A DNA stretch of 13,855 bases. Source: Nitrososphaerales archaeon TH5893 (GTDB lineage Archaea > Thermoproteota > Nitrososphaeria > Nitrososphaerales > Nitrososphaeraceae). The stretch's first letter is position 1; every line of letters starts with the position of its first letter. The position numbers and the translations under genes are program-made. Shown one piece after another: positions 13,543 to 13,855 of this stretch. The notes beneath the pieces were generated by a model that did no database searches, had not been told where the DNA came from, and was given only the letters and a program-made list of their open reading frames with translations. The DNA lies in the NCBI GenBank assembly GCA_014523685.1, contig JAATVT010000014.1:1-13855 (forward strand), read 5' to 3'.

Positions 13543-13855
<313 letters not shown>

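Overview
The window is a piece of a Thaumarchaeota (Nitrososphaeria) chromosome. The supporting signs are an archaeal 16S rRNA 5' end at the right edge, archaeal ribosomal proteins L39e and L31e, an archaeal exosome-type DnaG, a CTP-type riboflavin kinase (RibK), a divergent FtsZ-like protein, and TATA boxes about 25-30 nt upstream of start codons, which indicates mostly leaderless mRNAs. From memory, the first ~310 nt of the 16S gene resemble soil ammonia oxidisers of the Nitrososphaera/Nitrosocosmicus type; this was not checked by alignment.

Layout, left to right. (1) 1-888: 3' part of an ADP-forming acyl-CoA synthetase. (2) 980-1330: an IscA/HesB-type Fe-S protein facing a glutamate dehydrogenase (1400-2668, minus). 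(3) 2802-3152 (minus): a small TatA-like membrane protein, followed by a 302-nt gap rich in competing inverted repeats. (4) 3455-6055: a plus-strand block with a small TOPRIM protein, DnaG and riboflavin kinase. The kinase runs tail-to-tail into an archaeal FAD synthetase-like gene (6003-6629, minus), and their 3' ends overlap by 53 nt. (5) 6810-7811: a D-2-hydroxyacid dehydrogenase, convergent with a small Cys/His protein (7915-8157, minus). (6) 8329-9003: the rpl39e-rpl31e operon. (7) 9124-13105, minus strand: FtsZ-like protein, threonylcarbamoyladenosine tRNA methylthiotransferase, and a glutamate-1-semialdehyde aminomutase-like enzyme. (8) 13106-13542: promoter and structured leader of the rRNA operon, then the start of 16S rRNA.

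Most of this is housekeeping: flavin cofactors (RibK makes FMN, RibL makes FAD), Fe-S cluster assembly (possibly serving the radical-SAM methylthiotransferase), nitrogen/carbon metabolism, translation and RNA turnover. There is no transposase, integrase, CRISPR array, toxin-antitoxin pair or prophage, and base usage looks even throughout.

I do not see a clearly new multi-gene system. The best leads are the A/B/C/D set of mutually exclusive pairings in 3217-3340, the FtsZ-like protein with altered GTPase motifs, the overlapping ribK/ribL 3' ends that place a conserved RibL motif opposite the RibK tail, the mixed-charge tail on L31e, and the folded 16S leader.
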